A stretch of 64,000 bases of DNA from JANQIV01 sp050117315 (GTDB lineage: Bacteria > Bacteroidota > Ignavibacteria > Ignavibacteriales > Melioribacteraceae), in assembly GCA_050117315.1 (NCBI GenBank), contig JASFMY010000001.1:110552-174551 (forward strand), written 5' to 3'. The notes beneath the pieces were generated by a model. That model did not search any database and was not told the origin of the DNA. It saw nothing but the letters and a program-made list of their open reading frames with translations. Shown one piece after another: positions 60,367 through 64,000 of this stretch (the first letter of the stretch is position 1; the number at the start of each line of letters is the position of its first letter). Both the position numbers and the translations under genes were made by a program.

Positions 60367-61425
60367 TTAAAAACCTAAAGCTATACCGCTGCTTAACGTG
60401 CTTGTCTTAGCTGCTTTATAATCAACTATAATATCAAAATATGCCAATCTTAATTTAAAGCCAATTGTTGTTCCAAAACTATTTTCGCCTTCAAGTTCAA
60501 AATTAATTTTTGCTGTTTCACTTATCCCGCCGGGCCCGTCAAAAGTATAATCATATTTAATTTCAGTATCAGCAGATTCCGTTGTTAAACCGAGATATGG
60601 TGTAAAGGATATCAGCTTACCGAATGTTTTACTTGCATAAACGCCAAACTGTGTTGAACTGCTTTCGAATATGTCTCCAACTTCAAGAGTTTGTTTATAG
60701 AATCCGACTCCTAGGTCAATCGGCAACGGGTTTAATAACCATGTGTTTATGTTATGGATAAAACCGAAGCCGAACATTTTAAATTTACCCAGATCTTTTA
60801 TATCAAGTTCGGGGAACCATCTTAACACGACATTTGTACCCATTACGGTTCCAACATTAAGCTGAACTGCGGCCTGTGGAAGAATTGAGAGGTCATCCAA
60901 AAATCCTTTCACCTCGTCTACGGTTAGGTTATACTGCGCTATTGTTTCTCCTTGAATTGTTGCCCCGGGAAAATCAACTTCCAGATATTCGTTTTCACTT
61001 CCTACAATAGTAGGCCCTGAGAATCCAACAGACCATTCATGATCAAGCATTTCATCCTTAACGGAATTATATTCCGATGTTCCCTGCTGAAGCGAAGTTG
61101 AGTTTGTTAATATTTCATCCGCTTGTTCTTCCGTGAACCTGAAATTACCGTTAGCTGTAAAAGTTCTGTCGTCGTCGGAAAAGAATGACCCGATTGCGAC
61201 AACTTTTACCCTTAGGGTTAAACCTCTTCTAATCGGTTTGGGAAGTCCAGAATACCAGCCGGAATTAAGGTTTGAACCGAATGCATTACTGACAGGCGCC
61301 ACATAAGCTTCGCCTGCAGATGATGATAGGTTGTTTAATGTTTCTTCAAGTGTTTGTGAATGTAATGAAACTGAAGTAAAAAGAAACAAAAAGAGATATA
61401 CAAAAAAAGTAAATGTTTTTTTCAT
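60367..61425 (-). CDS. Outer-membrane beta-barrel protein (DUF6588-like)
   Basis: The start at 61425 is chosen because GAGGAGGGCGC precedes the ATG and a signal peptide begins there (KKTFTFFVYLFLFLFTSVSL then HSQ). The mature protein has an N-terminal helix region (LEETLNNLSSSAGEAYVAPV), then strands such as PLPIDLGVGFYKQTLEVGDI and IGFKLRLAYFDIIVDYKAAK, and ends with SGIALGF, a terminal phenylalanine as in barrels. Similar proteins in Bacteroidota/Ignavibacteriota are DUF6588. Confidence 0.7.
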   Translation of the reverse strand: MKKTFTFFVYLFLFLFTSVSLHSQTLEETLNNLSSSAGEAYVAPVSNAFGSNLNSGWYSGLPKPIRRGLTLRVKVVAIGSFFSDDDRTFTANGNFRFTEEQADEILTNSTSLQQGTSEYNSVKDEMLDHEWSVGFSGPTIVGSENEYLEVDFPGATIQGETIAQYNLTVDEVKGFLDDLSILPQAAVQLNVGTVMGTNVVLRWFPELDIKDLGKFKMFGFGFIHNINTWLLNPLPIDLGVGFYKQTLEVGDIFESSSTQFGVYASKTFGKLISFTPYLGLTTESADTEIKYDYTFDGPGGISETAKINFELEGENSFGTTIGFKLRLAYFDIIVDYKAAKTSTLSSGIALGF

Positions 61426-61532
61426 GCGCCCTCCTCTCAAATGAACTAATGTGATAAACAATCCTAATTTAATTATATATCCAATTGAGGGCAATTAAAA
61501 TCTCAATGAATTGATGCACTTCACACTATCGA

Positions 61533-63236
61533 TTATAAACCCATTAACTCTTTTGCGCCGCTGATGCTAGCCTCGGTAATATTATCTCCGCTCATTAATT
61601 TAGCAATCTCTTTTACTTTTTGTTCTTCATCCAATTTCGTAATGTAACTTATAACCCTGTTGTCGATAACTTTTTTATTAACGAAGAAATGATGATCCGA
61701 CAGGCCTGCAATCTGCGGCAGGTGAGTTATAACAATGATTTGATGAAATGCAGCTAAGTCTTTTAATGCTTTGCCTACTTTCTGTCCTATGCGTCCGCTT
61801 ATGCCTGTGTCTATTTCATCAAATACCAAAAGAGGGAGCTGATCGTTTTTGGCAAGTATGGATTTTAAAGCAAGCATAATACGTGAAATCTCCCCGCCGG
61901 ATGCAACCCTTGATAAAGGCTTGGGGTCTTCACCTATATTCGTTGAAATATAAAAAACTATTTCATCTATTCCTCTATCGTTGAAAATTATTTTTTCATC
62001 TTCAACAATTACAAAATTTGATGAGTCACTGTTTGCTTTAGCGTGGTTAAATCTTATTTCGAAAACTGAATTTTCTATACCAAGATTTTTAAGCGAGTTT
62101 ACAACGCCGTTCTTAATTTGCTCCGAATTAGATTTCCTTTTATCGGAAAGGGATTTGGCAGTTTTACCGCATTCAATTCTTAATTTATGGATTTCATTTT
62201 TTAGCAACCCGATTTCATCATCAAAGTTTTCGGCAATATTAATTTCGTTTTCAATTTTATTTTTATGTTCAATCACGGCTTCAATTGAGCCGCCGTATTT
62301 TTTCTTTAATAAATTGAATGACCCGAGCCTCTCTCTAATTTCTTCAAGCAGTTCCGGATTTATCTCGATACTGTCTTTGTAGCTTCTCAAATACTCTGCA
62401 ATATCATTTATGTTTGCAAGTGCAGATTCACATTGTTCAACTTTCTCTTTGAATGACTCATCAATAGAACTCAATTCTATCAGGCTTTTACTCACGTGCA
62501 CAAGCTGATCGTAAACCGCATTTTCGTTTTCGTAAAGATTTACAAATGCTTCGGAGGTAAGCTCAATAAGCTTTTCAGAGTTTTCAAGAATTTTTAATTC
62601 GTTCAGAAGCTTTTCTTCCTCGCCAACTTCAGGCGATACCGAGTTTATTTCATTTAATTGAAATTGATACAGCTCTTTCTTTTCTTTGATGGAGCTTTCT
62701 TTTTTTAACAGATTGTTTAATTCATTTTGCCGGGCAACAAGTTTTTGTTTTAACTCAAAAAAAGAATTCAATTCTTTTTTGACATTAATTATCTCATCAA
62801 TCATTTCTATGTGGGTATCGTCGTTTAACAATGATTGGTGTTCGTGCTGGCCGTGAAGGTCAATCAATAAATCGCCGATTTCTTTTATTACATTAAGTGT
62901 TACGGGAGTATCGTTCAAAAAACATCTATTTGAACCTTTTACCGAAATCTCTCTCCGGATAATTAACTCATCACCTCTATCTATTTCCAATTTTTCCAGT
63001 AACACGGAGATTTTATCATTATCGCTGACGTCAAAAATTCCTTCAACATAAGATTTTTTTGACCCTTTTCTAATAGTTTCTGTTGATGCCCTTTCGCCGA
63101 GCAGTAATCCCAGCGCTCCGATTAAAATGGATTTACCTGCACCTGTCTCCCCGGTTATAATGTTTAATCCTCTTCCGAAACCGACTTCGATGTTTTCTAT
63201 TAGTGCATAATCTTTTATTTGCAGCGACTGTAACAT
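61533..63236 (-). CDS. recN: RecN, DNA repair SMC-like ATPase
   Basis: The 567-residue protein has the N-terminal Walker A ITGETGAGKSILIGALGLLL, a long coiled coil between about 150 and 390, the signature RVASGGEISRIMLALK and Walker B LLVFDEIDTGISGRIGQK. The end is IVITHLPQIAGLSDHHFFVN. RecN holds DNA ends during double-strand break repair. It is transcribed on its own, divergent from the tRNA. Confidence 0.95.
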   Translation of the reverse strand: MLQSLQIKDYALIENIEVGFGRGLNIITGETGAGKSILIGALGLLLGERASTETIRKGSKKSYVEGIFDVSDNDKISVLLEKLEIDRGDELIIRREISVKGSNRCFLNDTPVTLNVIKEIGDLLIDLHGQHEHQSLLNDDTHIEMIDEIINVKKELNSFFELKQKLVARQNELNNLLKKESSIKEKKELYQFQLNEINSVSPEVGEEEKLLNELKILENSEKLIELTSEAFVNLYENENAVYDQLVHVSKSLIELSSIDESFKEKVEQCESALANINDIAEYLRSYKDSIEINPELLEEIRERLGSFNLLKKKYGGSIEAVIEHKNKIENEINIAENFDDEIGLLKNEIHKLRIECGKTAKSLSDKRKSNSEQIKNGVVNSLKNLGIENSVFEIRFNHAKANSDSSNFVIVEDEKIIFNDRGIDEIVFYISTNIGEDPKPLSRVASGGEISRIMLALKSILAKNDQLPLLVFDEIDTGISGRIGQKVGKALKDLAAFHQIIVITHLPQIAGLSDHHFFVNKKVIDNRVISYITKLDEEQKVKEIAKLMSGDNITEASISGAKELMGL

Positions 63237-63342
63237 ATTCCAGACAACTTTATAGATAAGTTAAAAAATCAAGAATAACATACTAAAATTAAAACAATAG
63301 AAAAAAACTTAACAATAATTTTATTTTTTCTTTCTAATAGGT

Positions 63343-63371
63343 TTGACATTGCAGTGCAAACTTAATAAATT
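63343..63371 (+). promoter_or_regulatory. Sigma-70-like promoter of the initiator tRNA
   Basis: TTGACA at 63343-63348 and TAAATT at 63366-63371 are separated by 17 bases, close to the general consensus. It is about 100 bases upstream of the tRNA. Bacteroidota promoters often differ from this, so it is only a candidate. Confidence 0.4.
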
Positions 63372-63471
63372 TGAAATCCAATTTTGAAGTGCATGTGTTC
63401 TTATTTTTGTTGTAAAAAAAGATAATAAACGGCTTCGTCAAAAATAAACGGCTAAGCTATGAAAATTACAT

Positions 63472-63544
<73 letters not shown>

Positions 63545-63548
63545 CTAA

Positions 63549-63584
63549 GAAAAGGCTAAGTTTTTACTCAGCCTTTTTTATTTT
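63549..63584 (+). terminator. Terminator after the initiator tRNA
   Basis: AAAAGGCTAAG and CTCAGCCTTTTTT form a stem with a TTTTTA loop followed by a T-run. A second copy of the same sequence lies at 63890-63925. Confidence 0.8.
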
Positions 63585-63592
63585 TAAATATT

Positions 63593-63844
63593 ATGAAAAA
63601 ATACTTTGTTTATATTATTAAAAGCAAAGAAGGTTATAGATATACCGGCATGACCGAAGATATTGAAAAAAGACTAAACGAACACAATGCTAAAATTGTT
63701 TCTTTTTGGACTAAAAGAGGATCAAAGTGGAAGATTATTTTCACCAAAGAGTTTTCTAATAAATCCGAAGCATTGAAATATGAAAAATGGCTAAAGTCTG
63801 GGGTTGGTAGAGATTTTCTCAAAAATAATGTTGAAAATTATTAG
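63593..63844 (+). CDS. GIY-YIG nuclease domain protein
   Basis: This 83-residue protein has the short GIY-YIG domain: KYFVYIIKSKEGYRYTGMTE (Y-V-Y then Y-x-G), with DIEKRLNEHNAKI (Arg in R-L-x-x-H) and KEFSNKSEALKYEKWLKSGV. It is of the UPF0213/YhbQ-like class seen often in Bacteroidota as multicopy genes near rRNA or tRNA. It lies directly behind the tRNA terminator and is duplicated at 63934. Confidence 0.88.
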   Translation: MKKYFVYIIKSKEGYRYTGMTEDIEKRLNEHNAKIVSFWTKRGSKWKIIFTKEFSNKSEALKYEKWLKSGVGRDFLKNNVENY

Positions 63845-64000
63845 CGGTTGTAGGTTCAATTCGCCGCGGCGAACTGCCCCCGCTACTAAGAAAAGGCTAA
63901 GTTTTTACTCAGCCTTTTTTATTTTTAAATATTATGAAAAAATACTTTGTTTATATTATTAAAAGCAAAGAAGGTTATAGATATACCGGCATGACCGAAG
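63845..64000. repeat. Tandem duplication of tRNA 3' end, terminator and GIY-YIG start
   Basis: The sequence from GGTTGTAGGTTCAA at 63846 repeats 63516 onwards. Instead of GTCC it has a 15-base insert TTCGCCGCGGCGAAC that contains the perfect palindrome TTCGCCGCGGCGAA. After that the copy follows the first with an offset of 341 bases to the end of the window. The tRNA part is a 3' fragment without the anticodon arm and is not functional. Confidence 0.85.
63934..64000 (+). CDS. Second GIY-YIG gene copy, truncated by the window end
   Basis: The first 22 codons are identical to those of the gene at 63593 (MKKYFVYIIKSKEGYRYTGM then TE). The upstream 40 bases are also identical. The rest is outside the window, so whether this copy is complete cannot be said. 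Confidence 0.8.
   Translation, partial: MKKYFVYIIKSKEGYRYTGMTE

Overview
This window most likely comes from an anaerobic or facultative Gram-negative bacterium of the Bacteroidota/Chlorobiota/Ignavibacteriota group. The evidence is a TonB receptor and outer-membrane barrels, AT-rich DNA, a clostridial/chlorobial-type Mo-nitrogenase operon with two PII genes between nifH and nifD, and a planctomycete-like microcompartment locus. This placement is inference; there is no rRNA gene to confirm it. Almost every gene lies on the minus strand.

Layout: (1) 1-5926 is part of a bacterial microcompartment (BMC) operon. It encodes BMC-T, BMC-H and BMC-P shell proteins, a PduP-type CoA-acylating aldehyde dehydrogenase, a PduL phosphotransacylase, a PduS/RnfC-like electron-transfer protein and a small protein with an encapsulation-peptide-like N-terminus. 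The fate of its substrate is aldehyde to acyl-CoA to acyl-phosphate inside a shell; the aldehyde-producing enzyme is outside the window. Upstream, at 6062-6960, three consecutive genes survive only as their 5' ends (sugar isomerase, NagB-like, NRAMP transporter). (2) 7.0-16.3 kb is a repeat-rich accessory island with VapBC, a Tlde1-like peptidoglycan enzyme, an Rhs-tip toxin with probable immunity gene, a frameshifted TIR protein, and an MNT nucleotidyltransferase with a decayed HEPN partner. The gene units are separated by shared long repeats, as in a cassette array. (3) 16.4-29.9 kb is a molybdenum-related region. It holds modD, modABC and a nine-gene operon led by a ModE-type DNA-binding protein. 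That operon combines a divergent SUMT-like methylase, a TonB receptor, an ECF-like membrane protein, two solute-binding-like proteins without signal peptides, a SAM methyltransferase, a HypB/UreG-like GTPase and an ABC ATPase. I do not recognise it as a described system and consider it the best candidate for something new. (4) 30.0-42.7 kb is the nitrogenase region: nifH-nifI1-nifI2-nifD-nifK-nifE-nifN-nifB-ferredoxin with a sigma-54-like promoter in front of nifH, preceded by a DUF433/PIN-like toxin-antitoxin pair and a NifA-like activator. The mod genes downstream fit Mo supply for the cofactor. (5) 42.9-49.4 kb is a run of unrelated small genes, several separated by attC-like imperfect palindromes, resembling an integron cassette cluster without integrase. 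(6) 49.9-64.0 kb holds a 1518-residue nuclease-STAND (Avs-like) protein, a MATE exporter, a 41-bp tandem repeat, and housekeeping genes (proC, a dicarboxylate symporter, hemW, an outer-membrane protein, recN). It ends with initiator tRNA-Met followed by a tandemly duplicated GIY-YIG gene.

Several families of small inverted-repeat elements are scattered across the window, including inside the nif and mod operons.
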